A stretch of 31,384 bases of DNA, taken from UBA11164 sp002420085 (GTDB lineage: Bacteria; Pseudomonadota; Gammaproteobacteria; Xanthomonadales; Xanthomonadaceae). The stretch spans positions 1 to 31,384 of the forward strand of contig DALYLJ010000017.1 of NCBI GenBank assembly GCA_031976395.1, read 5' to 3'. Positions 1-9,303 of this stretch are shown piece by piece. Positions within the stretch are counted from its first letter, which is position 1; every line of letters starts with the position of its first letter. Position numbers and translations under genes: made by a program. The notes under the pieces were generated by a model. It was given only the letters and a program-made list of their open reading frames with translations, was not told where the DNA came from and did no database searches.

Positions 1-1
1 G

Positions 2-316
2 CATGGCACGCTGTCGAGTCCAGTACCCGCCGCTGCTGGTTCGATCAAGACGCCCTTGGTGATCTACACCGGTGGAGCCGACCCGTTCGTACCGACCGAG
101 CAGGTCAGCGGTTTCGTGAACGAGATGCTGACTGCGGGCGCCCGCTTCGATCTGGTCACCTTTCCGGGAGCCCAGCACGCTTTCACCAACCCCGACGCAA
201 GCGAGTCGGGTCAGCGCTTCGGGCTCCCACTTGGCTACGATGCAACTGCCGATCGGGAATCATGGGCTGGTTTCACTGCATTTCTGAAGGACGTGTTCGC
301 CACCCCATCCCCTTGA
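2..316 (+). CDS. Dienelactone hydrolase family protein, C-terminal part (5' end outside window)
   Basis: The frame is open from the first bases, so the gene is cut by the window edge and only about 104 C-terminal residues are visible. They contain two hallmarks of the dienelactone hydrolase branch of the alpha/beta hydrolases. One is the acid-loop motif GADPFVP, whose Asp is the expected catalytic acid. The other is GAQHAFTNP, which carries the catalytic His. The nucleophile Cys or Ser lies upstream of the window. Family members hydrolyse lactones or esters, often in the cytoplasm; the substrate cannot be told from this fragment. An internal TTG at 56 could be mistaken for a start, but the homologous sequence clearly continues upstream of it. 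The gene converges with the minus-strand hydrolase that ends at 387. Confidence 0.85.
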   Translation, partial: HGTLSSPVPAAAGSIKTPLVIYTGGADPFVPTEQVSGFVNEMLTAGARFDLVTFPGAQHAFTNPDASESGQRFGLPLGYDATADRESWAGFTAFLKDVFATPSP

Positions 317-365
317 ACCGTTCTTGGAAATCCGATCGCGGCGTACCGAACCGCGCGCGACGGTT

Positions 366-395
366 GCCGACTGTACCTCCTCCCCTTCAGTCGGC
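366..395. terminator. Stem-loop between convergent genes
   Basis: A perfect 8-bp inverted repeat (GCCGACTG at 366-373, CAGTCGGC at 388-395) with a 14-nt loop sits where the dienelactone hydrolase-like gene and the minus-strand hydrolase converge. It overlaps the stop codon of the latter. No clear T-tract follows on either strand, so a terminator role is a guess based on position. Confidence 0.3.
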
Positions 396-1238
396 TTCTG
401 TGGCAAGGAAGGCCACCAACGCCCGAGCCACCGGCTCGGGCGTTTCCATGTGCAGGTGGTGGCCGCCCGGCAGGATCGACATCCGGATGTCATTGACGGC
501 GGCGAGCCGGGCATCGCGCAGGTCCGGAGCAAAATACGGCTGCGCTTCGGCGGCGGCGATCAACAGGGTCGGACACTCGATGCCGGCCAACCAGGCACGG
601 ATGGTGGACTCTTCGGCACGTTGGGGCGAGGCCAGGGTCAGACGCGGGTCGCTGCGCCAGACATAACCGCCCTCGACCCCGGCGACACCACGCTCGACCA
701 GCAGGCGCGCGACCGACTCACTCAAGGCATTGGCTGCCATCCGCACCCGCACGGCTGCGGCCAGGTCGCGGAACACCCGCAACTGCTTTCCGGCCAGGGC
801 CCGCCGACCGGCGATCCCTTCACGCAGACGCGCCAGTGCCGATTCCGGGCCACCGGCCAGGGCGCCCAGGGCTTCGATCAGGGCCAGTCGCTCGACCCGC
901 TCCGGTGCTGCGGCGGCGGTCATCGAACAGATCGCGCCGCCCAGCGAGTGCCCGAGCAGACAGGCGCGCGACCAGCCGAGTGCGTCAAGTGCCGCCAGCA
1001 CGTCCTCGACCCAGCCGGCCAAGGTGTATTCCGAGCCGAATGGACGATGCTCGGACCAGCCATGCCCCGGCAGGTCGATCACCGCCAGATCGCAACCGGA
1101 CAGGAATGGCATCATCGGCACGAAACTGGCGGCGTTGTCGAGCCAGCCATGGACCGCCAGCACCCGCACCCCATCCGGTGGCCCGCGCCGAAGCAGGCCC
1201 AGTCGACCGCGCGCGGTTTCCAGAATCGTCTCGCGCAT
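387..1238 (-). CDS. Alpha/beta fold hydrolase
   Basis: This 283-residue alpha/beta hydrolase has the oxyanion-region HGW motif at residues 30-32, the nucleophile elbow GHSLGG with Ser98, and a C-terminal GGHHLHME segment supplying the catalytic His near residue 261. This layout resembles serine hydrolase-like (SERHL/MhpC-type) proteins. The segment between about 110 and 190 is the likely cap. It has no signal peptide and should be cytoplasmic. Its ATG overlaps the hemH stop codon by one base (TGATG), so the two are probably co-transcribed and translationally coupled. The substrate is unknown; a carboxylesterase-type activity is inferred from the fold only. Confidence 0.9.
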   Translation of the reverse strand: MRETILETARGRLGLLRRGPPDGVRVLAVHGWLDNAASFVPMMPFLSGCDLAVIDLPGHGWSEHRPFGSEYTLAGWVEDVLAALDALGWSRACLLGHSLGGAICSMTAAAAPERVERLALIEALGALAGGPESALARLREGIAGRRALAGKQLRVFRDLAAAVRVRMAANALSESVARLLVERGVAGVEGGYVWRSDPRLTLASPQRAEESTIRAWLAGIECPTLLIAAAEAQPYFAPDLRDARLAAVNDIRMSILPGGHHLHMETPEPVARALVAFLATEAD

Positions 1239-2242
1239 CAGTTCGCCCAGCCGGCCAGTTCGCGGCGAGCCAGGCCGGCCAGCACGCGGGCATGTTCGGC
1301 ACGGTCGTTGAGGCAGGGGATGTAAGTGAGCCGCTCACCGCCGTTCTCGACGAACAGCCGCGCGTTTTCGTGCGCGATCTCGTCGAGGGTTTCGATGCAA
1401 TCGACCGCGAATCCCGGACAGACCACATCGACCCGTCGGGTGCCGGAGCGGGCCAGTTCGACCAGGGTCTGGTCGGTGTAGGGCATCAACCAGGGCTCAC
1501 GGCCGAAACGCGACTGGAAACTCACCCGCCACTGTCCGGCGTCCAGACCGAGCTGCTCGGCGATCGCTTGGGCTCCGGCCAGGCACTGCGCCTGGTACGG
1601 GTCACCGGCTGCGATGAAGCGCTGCGGCAGGCCGTGGAATGAAAACAACACCAACTCACCGGCACCCTCGCGCTGACGATGACTGCGGATCGAATCGGCC
1701 ACCGCTGCCAGCCAGTCCGGTTCACGGTGATAGTCAGCGATGAAGCGCAGGGCCGGTACCCGACGCCAACGCAGCAGTGCCCGCGCCACGGCATCGAACA
1801 CCGAGCCGCTGGTGCTGGCGGAATACTGCGGATACAGCGGCAGCACCACGATCCGGTGCAAGCCTTCGGCGGCCGCTGCGCGCAACACCTCGGCCACCGC
1901 CGGCCGACCATAGCGCATCGCCAGCCGAACCCGCACTTCGGGCAGTTCGCGGGCGACCGCCTCGGCCAGGGCCTGGCTGTGTACGGCCAGGGGCGAGCCG
2001 CGTTCGGTCCAGACCCGTGCGTAGTTGCGTGCCACCTTCGATGATCGCAACGGCAGGATGGCGAAATGCAGGATCGGGCACCACAGCCAGCGGGTCAGAT
2101 CGACCACGCGGTAATCGTGCAGGAACTCCGCCAGATAGCGGCGCACCGCTGAGGGGTTGGCCGCTTCCGGAGTGCCGAGATTGACCAGCAGCAGGAGCGG
2201 TCGCTGATCATCGGTCTGACCGTCGAAGTAGGCGTGGCTCAT
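1238..2242 (-). CDS. hemH: Ferrochelatase
   Basis: Ferrochelatase inserts Fe(II) into protoporphyrin IX in the last step of heme synthesis. The 334-residue length is normal for bacterial HemH. Signatures seen are LLLVNLGTPEA near the N-terminus, LPLYPQYSAST, LFSFHGLPQRF with the metal-binding and catalytic His, and CPGFAVDCIETLDEI with the conserved Glu. I chose the ATG at 2242 because it places the LLLVNLGTP motif at the usual distance from the N-terminus. The open frame extends 80 codons further upstream, but that extension is low-complexity and unlike the family. The gene is followed directly by the overlapping hydrolase gene. Confidence 0.96.
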   Translation of the reverse strand: MSHAYFDGQTDDQRPLLLLVNLGTPEAANPSAVRRYLAEFLHDYRVVDLTRWLWCPILHFAILPLRSSKVARNYARVWTERGSPLAVHSQALAEAVARELPEVRVRLAMRYGRPAVAEVLRAAAAEGLHRIVVLPLYPQYSASTSGSVFDAVARALLRWRRVPALRFIADYHREPDWLAAVADSIRSHRQREGAGELVLFSFHGLPQRFIAAGDPYQAQCLAGAQAIAEQLGLDAGQWRVSFQSRFGREPWLMPYTDQTLVELARSGTRRVDVVCPGFAVDCIETLDEIAHENARLFVENGGERLTYIPCLNDRAEHARVLAGLARRELAGWAN

Positions 2243-2574
2243 CGCCCGCCGCCCCGCTGGCAGACGGGCGAGCCCTCGCCCGCCGACCACCGGTCCGGGC
2301 GGATGGCGTGCGTCTGCCTGGCGCTGGAGCGGGCGGCAATGGTGTTTGACGGCGTTGACGGCGACGCGAATCGAGACGTCTTGCTGGACACGGTGGCGGC
2401 TCCTTCGGATACCGGGTGGCGAATCGTGGTCCCGGCCCGCAGGCGACACCGGGCCGGCCGGGCCACAGGTCGGGCGGACCAATTTACCATCGCCGTGGTG
2501 ACCGGGCCGCTCACCGCTGATTCAGCGCTGGGCGCGATACTGCGGGACGGTCAAGGGCTATCGAGGAAACCTGC
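2243..2574. other. Divergent intergenic region hemH / SYLF gene
   Basis: These 332 bp separate hemH (minus) from the SYLF gene (plus) and should hold both promoters. The only AT-rich patch is around 2479-2490 (aatttaccat). On the minus strand it reads TAAATT, a possible weak -10 for hemH without a convincing -35. No hairpin, RNA gene or small gene could be supported here. Confidence 0.4.
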
Positions 2575-3252
2575 ATGTCCCGGTCATTCATCATCATGCT
2601 GCTGAGTCTCGTGCTGCTGCCACAGCCGGCCATGGCTGGCCCCGAGGAGGATGCCAAGGTCGCCCAGGCGGTCACCGTGCTGGATCGACTGATGCTGATT
2701 CCCGAGCAGTCGATCCCCGAATCGATGCTGCGTGATGCCTACGCAGTGGCCGTGGTCCCGAACGTGTTCAAGGCGGCCCTGGTGTTCGGCGGTCGGCGTG
2801 GCACCGGCCTGATCTCGGTCCGCCGTCCGGACGGCACCTGGAGCCACCCCAGCTTCATCGCCCTCACCGGCGGCAGTTTCGGCTTCCAGGCCGGACTGCA
2901 AAGTTCCGATGTGATCCTGGTGTTCCGCACCGCCCGCGGGGTGGACAACATCATCCGCGGCAAGTTCACCCTGGGTGCCGATGCGGCAGTGGCTGCCGGA
3001 CCGGTCGGACGCAATGCCCAGGCGGCCACCGACGAGCAACTCAAGGCCGAGATCTATTCCTGGTCGCGGGCACGCGGCCTGTTCGCCGGGGTCGCACTCG
3101 ATGGCGCGGTACTGAACATCGACCACGACGCCAACGCCGCCGTGTACGGCCCGGAGATCACGCCACGCGCGGTGTTCGAGGGTCGGGTCGAGCGCCAGAC
3201 CGACGCCGTGGTGGATTTTCGCGATCGTCTGGAGGAATACACCTCACGCTGA
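2575..3252 (+). CDS. Exported SYLF (Ysc84-type) lipid-binding domain protein
   Basis: This 225-residue protein has a signal peptide with a hydrophobic core at residues 4-16 and likely cleavage after AMA at residue 21, so it should be periplasmic or envelope-associated. The rest matches the SYLF/Ysc84 domain: AVAVVPNVFKAALVFGGRRGTGLISVR, then SFGFQAGLQSSDVILVFRT, then a glycine-rich stretch with KFTLGADAAVAAGPVGR, and YSWSRARGLFAGVALDGAVL. SYLF domains bind phosphoinositides or other lipids in eukaryotes; the bacterial periplasmic versions are poorly understood. An AGGAAA ribosome-binding site precedes the ATG at 2575. It is transcribed alone, with 154 bp to tatA. Confidence 0.9.
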   Translation: MSRSFIIMLLSLVLLPQPAMAGPEEDAKVAQAVTVLDRLMLIPEQSIPESMLRDAYAVAVVPNVFKAALVFGGRRGTGLISVRRPDGTWSHPSFIALTGGSFGFQAGLQSSDVILVFRTARGVDNIIRGKFTLGADAAVAAGPVGRNAQAATDEQLKAEIYSWSRARGLFAGVALDGAVLNIDHDANAAVYGPEITPRAVFEGRVERQTDAVVDFRDRLEEYTSR

Positions 3253-3361
3253 TCGCGATCGCCGGTGAGGTCCATCACGCTCGCCCGCCTGTCGCAGCGG
3301 TTTTCCATCCACGAACGCCGAAATCCAGTGCCGTGACGGTACGAAATGCGTGCCGCTGCGC

Positions 3362-3367
3362 TATGCT
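3362..3367 (+). promoter_or_regulatory. Possible -10 box upstream of tatA
   Basis: TATGCT lies 39 bases before the tatA start and is one of few AT-rich hexamers in this gap. No convincing -35 hexamer is present at 16-18 bp spacing, so this is a weak call from sequence alone. Confidence 0.3.
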
Positions 3368-3406
3368 GGGCGTTCGGCCCAACCCATCACCACAGGTAGC
3401 AGCACC

Positions 3407-3634
3407 ATGGCTCCGAGCATTTGGCAAATTCTGATCATCCTGGTCATCGTTCTGTTGTTGTTCGGCACCAAGCGGCTGCGCAACGTCGGCTCCGACCTCG
3501 GCGCGGCGATCAAGGGCTTCCGCAAAGGCATGCAGGAAAGCGGTGAAGACAAGCCGACCGAGCAACTCGGCCAGGATGTCGGCACCAGCGATACCGCCAA
3601 GAGCGGTGATCGGACCGAAAGCGGCAGCCGCTGA
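3407..3634 (+). CDS. tatA: Sec-independent protein translocase subunit TatA
   Basis: TatA forms the membrane-permeabilising oligomer of the twin-arginine translocase, which exports folded proteins. The 75-residue protein has one N-terminal transmembrane helix (IWQILIILVIVLLLFG), the FGTKRLRNVGSDLG hinge and start of the amphipathic helix, then a polar acidic tail. I chose the ATG at 3407 because it gives the short periplasmic N-terminus (MAPSIWQ) typical of TatA. An upstream in-frame ATG at 3350 would add 19 residues not seen in the family. It is the first gene of a tatABC operon, with 18 bp to tatB. Confidence 0.95.
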   Translation: MAPSIWQILIILVIVLLLFGTKRLRNVGSDLGAAIKGFRKGMQESGEDKPTEQLGQDVGTSDTAKSGDRTESGSR

Positions 3635-3652
3635 TCCCGACGAACCGGCACC

Positions 3653-4159
3653 ATGTTCGACATCGGTTTCAGCGAACTGCTGCTGGTCGCAGTGATCGCC
3701 CTGCTGGTTCTCGGCCCCGAGCGCCTGCCCAAGGCCGCGCGTCTGGTCGGCGCCTGGTTGCGCAAGGCGAAATCGACCTGGTACTCGGTCAAGACCGAGC
3801 TTGAGGAAGAGATCGCCCAAGCCGACCTCAAGGAATCGCTGCGCAAGACCGCTGCGGAATTCCGCGAGGCCGGCCGCGAGCTGGATGCCGTGGCACGCAA
3901 TGACGTGCTGCACTCGATCGACACCGTTGCCGACGACACCCGCAAGGTGCTTCATCAGGCACGAACCCCGATGAAACCGCTCAAGCCGGCAGCAGCCGAA
4001 CCGACCCAGATCGACTCCGCCGCACGCACCGCCGCCGCCGCCAAGGCCGCGCGTGAAGCCGCTGCCGCGCGCGCGGCGGCAGCGGCGGCATTGGCGTCCG
4101 AAGCGGCGCCGACCGGCACGGCGGAGGCTTCACCCAATCAAGATTCTGCGACGCCATGA
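3653..4159 (+). CDS. tatB: Sec-independent protein translocase subunit TatB
   Basis: TatB partners TatC in the receptor complex that recognises twin-arginine signal peptides. The 168-residue protein starts MFDIGFSELLLVAVIALLVLGPERLP, the classic TatB transmembrane helix followed by the GPERLP hinge. An amphipathic and charged helical region follows (about residues 25-95). The last 60 residues form a variable Ala-rich tail with alternating Ala and Arg/Lys, partly low-complexity. The longer N-terminal similarity and Glu in the transmembrane helix (FSELL) distinguish it from TatA. It overlaps tatC by the ATGA junction at 4156-4159. Confidence 0.95.
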   Translation: MFDIGFSELLLVAVIALLVLGPERLPKAARLVGAWLRKAKSTWYSVKTELEEEIAQADLKESLRKTAAEFREAGRELDAVARNDVLHSIDTVADDTRKVLHQARTPMKPLKPAAAEPTQIDSAARTAAAAKAAREAAAARAAAAAALASEAAPTGTAEASPNQDSATP

Positions 4160-4929
4160 GCAAGAGTGCGGACGACGCAGCCGAAGAAACCTTCTTCGGC
4201 CACCTGGTGGAACTGCGCACCCGCATCATGCGGGCGCTGCTGGCGGTGACGATCGCCTTCCTGGCGCTGCTGCCATTCGCCCAGGAACTCTATGGCGCCT
4301 TCGCACTGCCGCTGCTGAGCAAATTGCCGGCGGGCGGCCAGATCATCGCCATCGACGTCGCCAGCCCGTTCTTCGCGCCGATCAAGCTGGCATTCGTGCT
4401 GGCCCTGATGATCGCGATGCCGGTCGTGCTGTACCAGATGTGGGCATTCGTCGCCCCTGGCCTGTATCGGCGCGAACAGTATCTGGCGAAACCCCTGCTG
4501 GTGTCGGCCACCTTCCTGTTCTACCTGGGCTGCGCGTTTGCCTGGTTCCTGGTGCTGCCGCTGGTATTCACCTTCCTCACCGCTGTCACGCCGGGTGGCG
4601 TGGCGATGATGACCGACATCAATCGCTACCTCGATTTCGTCCTGCTGATCTTCCTGGCGTTCGGGGTCTGCTTCGAGATTCCAGTGGCGGTGGTGATCCT
4701 GGCTGCGATGGGCTGGGTCGATGTGCCACAACTCAAGGAGTCACGCTCCTACGTCATCGTCGGCATCTTCGTGGTCGCGGCGATCGTCACGCCACCGGAT
4801 GTGATTTCCCAGGTGCTGCTGGCCGTTCCGATGGTTCTGCTGTACGAGATCGGCATCATTGCCGCGCGTGCCGTCGTTCGTCAGCGGGAAGCGAAGGAAG
4901 CCAAGGAAGCCGAACTCGGGGAACCCTGA
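4156..4929 (+). CDS. tatC: Sec-independent protein translocase subunit TatC
   Basis: TatC is the multi-spanning core receptor of the twin-arginine translocase. The 257-residue protein has the N-terminal HLVELRTRI motif (residues 16-24) expected for signal-peptide recognition. It also has the conserved first periplasmic segment ending in ASPFFAPIKLAF, the Tyr/Trp-rich loop YQMWAFVAPGLYRRE, and six hydrophobic segments. The C-terminal tail is charged and Lys/Glu-rich. The start overlaps the tatB stop (ATGA), indicating translational coupling. This Tat system could export Rieske or other cofactor proteins, but no twin-arginine signal was seen in this window. Confidence 0.96.
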   Translation: MSKSADDAAEETFFGHLVELRTRIMRALLAVTIAFLALLPFAQELYGAFALPLLSKLPAGGQIIAIDVASPFFAPIKLAFVLALMIAMPVVLYQMWAFVAPGLYRREQYLAKPLLVSATFLFYLGCAFAWFLVLPLVFTFLTAVTPGGVAMMTDINRYLDFVLLIFLAFGVCFEIPVAVVILAAMGWVDVPQLKESRSYVIVGIFVVAAIVTPPDVISQVLLAVPMVLLYEIGIIAARAVVRQREAKEAKEAELGEP

Positions 4930-4997
4930 GTCGGCCCAGGTCGGTGCCCAGGATCGACTGTGCCGCCGCCGACCCGTAACCATTGCCAATCCGGGTC

Positions 4998-5018
4998 GCG
5001 CTTGATCCGATCAAGCGC
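4998..5018. repeat. 21-bp perfect palindrome between tatC and the membrane-protein gene
   Basis: GCGCTTGATC (4998-5007) and GATCAAGCGC (5009-5018) are exact reverse complements around one central base. The site lies between the converging tatC and minus-strand membrane-protein genes. Without a T-tract it is a poor intrinsic terminator, though the stem could form in RNA from either strand. A protein-binding site is the alternative. Confidence 0.6.
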
Positions 5019-5059
5019 AGTTCTGTCAGGCGCAGTTCTGTCAGGCACGATTCTGCCAG
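5015..5059 (+). repeat. Three tandem 15-bp repeats
   Basis: The unit GCGCAGTTCTGTCAG occurs exactly at 5015-5029 and 5030-5044, and as the diverged copy GCACGATTCTGCCAG at 5045-5059. The first unit overlaps the right arm of the adjacent palindrome. No function is apparent. Confidence 0.75.
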
Positions 5060-5121
5060 CCGCGATCCGAGCCCGCCCGCACGGTGATGCCGATGATCGG
5101 CTGTCGGCGATCAGACCAGCC

Positions 5122-6039
5122 CTACAGTTCGGCAATGCTGGCATCCCGCACCGGCGGCGAACCCTGACCGTCGGCCAGGATGTCGCGCCAGGCCAGGTAG
5201 GTGGCGCCAGCCAGGATCGTCACCAGGGCCAGCATCCATGCCACCAGCACGGCAAAGACCAGCACGGTCGGAAGGGCAGTGGATATCAGGTTGCCGAGCC
5301 CCCCCAGCAGCGCACTGGCCAGCCCGAGCACCAGGGCCGAAACGAACAGCCCGACGATGCCGATCAGGGTGGCCAGCGCCAAGGCCGGCAGGTTGCGCAG
5401 GATCGCCGAGAAAGCCGTGGTCAGGGCGGCCCAGGGGCCAAGGCCGGCTAGCGCCACCTGCGGCACCGAAAAGGCCAGCAGGGCCATCGCCAGGGCATTG
5501 ATCAGCAGATTCGACAGGTTCAGCAGGCCGCCATGTTCCGGCACCGGAATCGCGCTCGGATCGAGTTCACCGCCGCTCATCAGGTGGGTCATGGCATCCA
5601 GGTAGCGGTCGAGGTAACCGTCGCCGCCGAGCAGGCCGAGCATGGACAGGTTCAGTGCAGCGGCGGCGATCTGGATCAAGCCGAGGCTCGCCAGCGGCAG
5701 CAGGCGTCCTCCGCGAAACCCGTCGAACACCGCGTTCGCTGCCACCGGCTCACCGCGCTCGACGCGGGCGATGACCACCAGCAGGCCGGCCATCAGCAGC
5801 GGCTGGAGGGCGACCGCAAGCAGGAACAGGGGCAGACTGGCGGTCAGCAGGCGGGTCGGCTCGACTTCGGACTCGAAGCTCGGCATCAACAGCAGACCGG
5901 CGAGGATTGCCGCCGCCACAGCGGTGGTCACCGCCAACAGCGCCGCGCCGAACACGGTCGCCGGACGCTTGCCCGCAACATCCAGGGACTCGGCCAACCA
6001 GGCCAGACCCCGCCCCATTGCTACGCTTCGTATCTGCAT
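5122..6039 (-). CDS. BPSS1780-like multi-pass membrane protein
   Basis: This 305-residue hydrophobic protein has about six membrane-spanning segments, including residues 31-52, 68-92, 115-135, 178-200, 216-240 and 258-282. The N-terminus (MQIRSVAMGRGLAWLAES) and glycine-rich layout resemble the BPSS1780/YciC-like family of uncharacterised inner-membrane proteins. A GAGGGAAG ribosome-binding site lies just upstream of the ATG on the minus strand. It is divergent from glyQ, with 123 bp between starts. No catalytic motif is visible and I assign no function. Confidence 0.75.
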   Translation of the reverse strand: MQIRSVAMGRGLAWLAESLDVAGKRPATVFGAALLAVTTAVAAAILAGLLLMPSFESEVEPTRLLTASLPLFLLAVALQPLLMAGLLVVIARVERGEPVAANAVFDGFRGGRLLPLASLGLIQIAAAALNLSMLGLLGGDGYLDRYLDAMTHLMSGGELDPSAIPVPEHGGLLNLSNLLINALAMALLAFSVPQVALAGLGPWAALTTAFSAILRNLPALALATLIGIVGLFVSALVLGLASALLGGLGNLISTALPTVLVFAVLVAWMLALVTILAGATYLAWRDILADGQGSPPVRDASIAEL

Positions 6040-6125
6040 CGCCAGCTTCCCTCGCTCGATCGCAACCTGGTCACCGAATCGGACGACACGATCGCCAGGA
6101 CGGCGGAACCGTGGTCATGGCTGGC

Positions 6126-6131
6126 TATACT
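6126..6131 (+). promoter_or_regulatory. Possible -10 box of glyQS
   Basis: TATACT (five of six matches to the consensus) lies 31 bases before the glyQ ATG in an otherwise GC-rich gap. No good -35 is seen at the standard spacing. There is also no clear Shine-Dalgarno before glyQ. Confidence 0.45.
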
Positions 6132-6162
6132 AACGGATCGCTCTCGTCCCCCCACATCGACC

Positions 6163-7073
<911 letters not shown>

Positions 7074-7074
<1 letters not shown>

Positions 7075-9149
7075 TGGCCGGCCGACACTCGCTGCTGATC
7101 GAACTGGGCACCGAGGAACTTCCGGTCAAAGCCCTCCCCGGTCTGGCGCAGGCATTTTTCGAGGGCATCTGTGCCAGCCTCGATCGCCGTCAGATCGAAT
7201 TCGACCGTGCCGAGTCACGCGCGCTGTACGGGCCGCGCCGGCTGGCGGTCGCGATCCGGGCGGTCGCCAGCGAGCAGCCAACCCAGCACACCGAGCGTCG
7301 CGGCCCGGCGGTGGCCGCCGGCCATGGCCCGGACGGCACACCCAGCAAGGCATTACTGGGCTTTGCGGCCAGTTGCGGGGTCGAGCCGAAACGACTGGAG
7401 ACGGTCGAGACCGACAAGGGCGCCTGGTTCGTGTTCCGCCAGACCAGCCCCGGTGCAGCCACCGCCAGCCTGGTGCCCGAGATTCTCCACGAGGCGGTCA
7501 AATCGTTGCCGATCCCCAAGCCGATGCGCTGGGGCGACCACGACTTCGGCTTCGCTCGGCCGTTGCACTGGCTGCTGGTGCTGCTCGGCGATCGGGTGAT
7601 CGACATGGAACTGTTCGGCATCCGAAGCAACCGGATGAGCCGGGGCCATCGCTTCCATCACCCCAAATCGGTCTGGATCGGACACGCCGACGACTATGTC
7701 GAGGCGCTGCGGCAAGCCTGCGTGCTGGCCGATCCGGAGCAGCGCCGGCAGACGATCCGCACCGAGGTCGAGCGCGCCGCCGCCCAGGCCGGCGGCCATG
7801 CCCGGATCGATCCGGGCGTGCTGGAAGAGGTCAATTGCCTCACCGAGTGGCCGAAGGCGATCCTGTGCGGCTTCGAGCCGGAGTTCCTGGACGTGCCGCC
7901 CGAAGCCCTGATCGCGACCATGGAGGCGAATCAGAAATTCTTCCCGGTACTCGACGGCGACGGCCGGCTGACCTCGGCCTTCGTCGGCATCGCCAATATC
8001 GACTCCCGCCAGCCCGAACATGTCCGCATCGGCTATGAACGGGTGATCCGACCGCGTTTCGCCGACGCGCGGTTCTTCTTCGAGGAGGATCGCAAGCAGG
8101 GACTGTCGTCGATGAATGCCGGCCTGGCGACCGTCACCTACCAGCAGAAACTGGGCACGCTTGCCGACAAGGTGGCGCGCACCGTCCGCCTGGCCGAACA
8201 CGTCGCGCGCGCCGCCGGCATCGATGCGGTCACTGCCGCCCGTGCGGCTGCACTGTCCAAGGCCGATCTGCAATCACGCCTGGTCAACGAGTTTCCAGAA
8301 TTGCAGGGCATCGCCGGCCGCTACTATGCGACCGCTGCGGGCGAGCCGGCCTCGGTCGCACGAGCGATCGACGAAGCCTACCGCCCGCGCTTCGCTGGCG
8401 AGGCCATTGCGGAATCCCGGATCGGTCAGGTGCTGGCCGTCGCCGAACGGCTGGACACCCTGGCCGGCGGCTTCGCGGCCGGGCTCAAGCCGACCGGCAA
8501 CAAGGATCCTTTCGCCCTGCGCCGCGCCGCGCTCGGCCTGGCCCGCACCCTGATCGAAGGCCGCCTGGACATCGATCTTCGGGCCGCCCTGGCGGAAGCC
8601 GCCGTGCTTGACGTCGGCCTGCATGCCGACCCGGATGAACTGTACGACTTCGTGATCGACCGCCTGCGCGGCTACTACGCCGAGCGCGGCGTATCGGCCG
8701 ATCGCTTCGAGGCGGTGGCAGCGGCGCGGCCACCCTCACTGAGCGACTTCGCCGACCGCTTGCAGGCGGTCGAACGGTTCCTGACCCTGCCCGAAGCGGC
8801 GGCACTGGCGGCCGCCAACAAGCGCATCGGCAATATCCTGCGCAAGGCCGAGGGCGAGATTCCGGATCGGATTTCCCGCTCCCGACTGGTCGAGCCGGCC
8901 GAGTTGGCCCTGGCGGAATCGGTGGAGTCGGCCCTGCGCGAGACCGATGCTCCGCTCCAGCAGCGTGACTACGTGGCGGTCCTGACCCGCTTGGCCTGGC
9001 TGCGGGTGCCGGTCGATGCGTTCTTCGACCAGGTGATGGTGATGGCCGAGGATCCGGCACTGCGGGAGAACCGACTGGCGATCCTGAAACGTCTGGCCCT
9101 GCGCTTCCATGCGGTCGCCGACATCGGCCGGCTGTCCGCCGCCGAGTGA
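7074..9149 (+). CDS. glyS: Glycine--tRNA ligase beta subunit
   Basis: The beta subunit binds tRNA-Gly and is needed for charging. The 691-residue length is normal. The protein begins LLIELGTEELPVKALPGLAQAF, a family signature, and later shows GRRLAVAIR-like (GPRRLAVAIRAV), MRWGDHDFGFARPLHWLL, MEANQKFFPVLDGDGRL and LSKADLQSRLVNEFPELQGIAGRYYA, followed by the C-terminal DALR-like anticodon-binding domain. The ATG at 7074 overlaps the glyQ stop (TGATG). An in-frame GTG one codon earlier is possible but less likely. Confidence 0.97.
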
Positions 9150-9158
9150 TTGCCGACC

Positions 9159-9178
9159 CGGCGCTCGCCCGAGCGCCG
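9159..9178. terminator. Stem-loop just after glyS
   Basis: CGGCGCTCG (9159-9167) and CGAGCGCCG (9170-9178) form a perfect 9-bp GC-rich inverted repeat with a 2-nt centre, ten bases past the glyS stop. It has no T-tract. Its position fits a transcript-end structure. Confidence 0.4.
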
Positions 9179-9291
9179 CAGCCGCCGATCGGCATGTGCG
9201 CCCGACCATCCGGCTAGGTGCCGGGATCGGCCCGACCCGGCCGCAGGGCCCGGCTCACTGGCAGGCTCACTGGCCATTAACACCGACCGGC

Positions 9292-9297
9292 TATCCT
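9292..9297 (+). promoter_or_regulatory. -10-like box six bases before the tamA-like start
   Basis: TATCCT ends six bases before the ATG at 9304, so transcription would begin at or next to the start codon (leaderless). No Shine-Dalgarno is present. The sequence from here to the ATG closely resembles that before the response regulator gene at 22079. Confidence 0.4.
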
Positions 9298-9303
9298 GAA
9301 CCG

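Noticed and set aside
324..1325. 333-codon plus-strand open frame
   Set aside because: It is antisense to the alpha/beta hydrolase gene, which has intact catalytic motifs.
2243..2482. 80-codon N-terminal extension of the hemH frame
   Set aside because: The extension is Arg/Pro/His-rich, not family-like, and the ATG at 2242 gives a normal-length ferrochelatase.
5533..6162. Long open extension upstream of glyQ on the plus strand
   Set aside because: It is antisense to the membrane-protein gene and Gln/Arg-rich, a typical shadow in GC-rich DNA; GlyQ family length starts at 6163.
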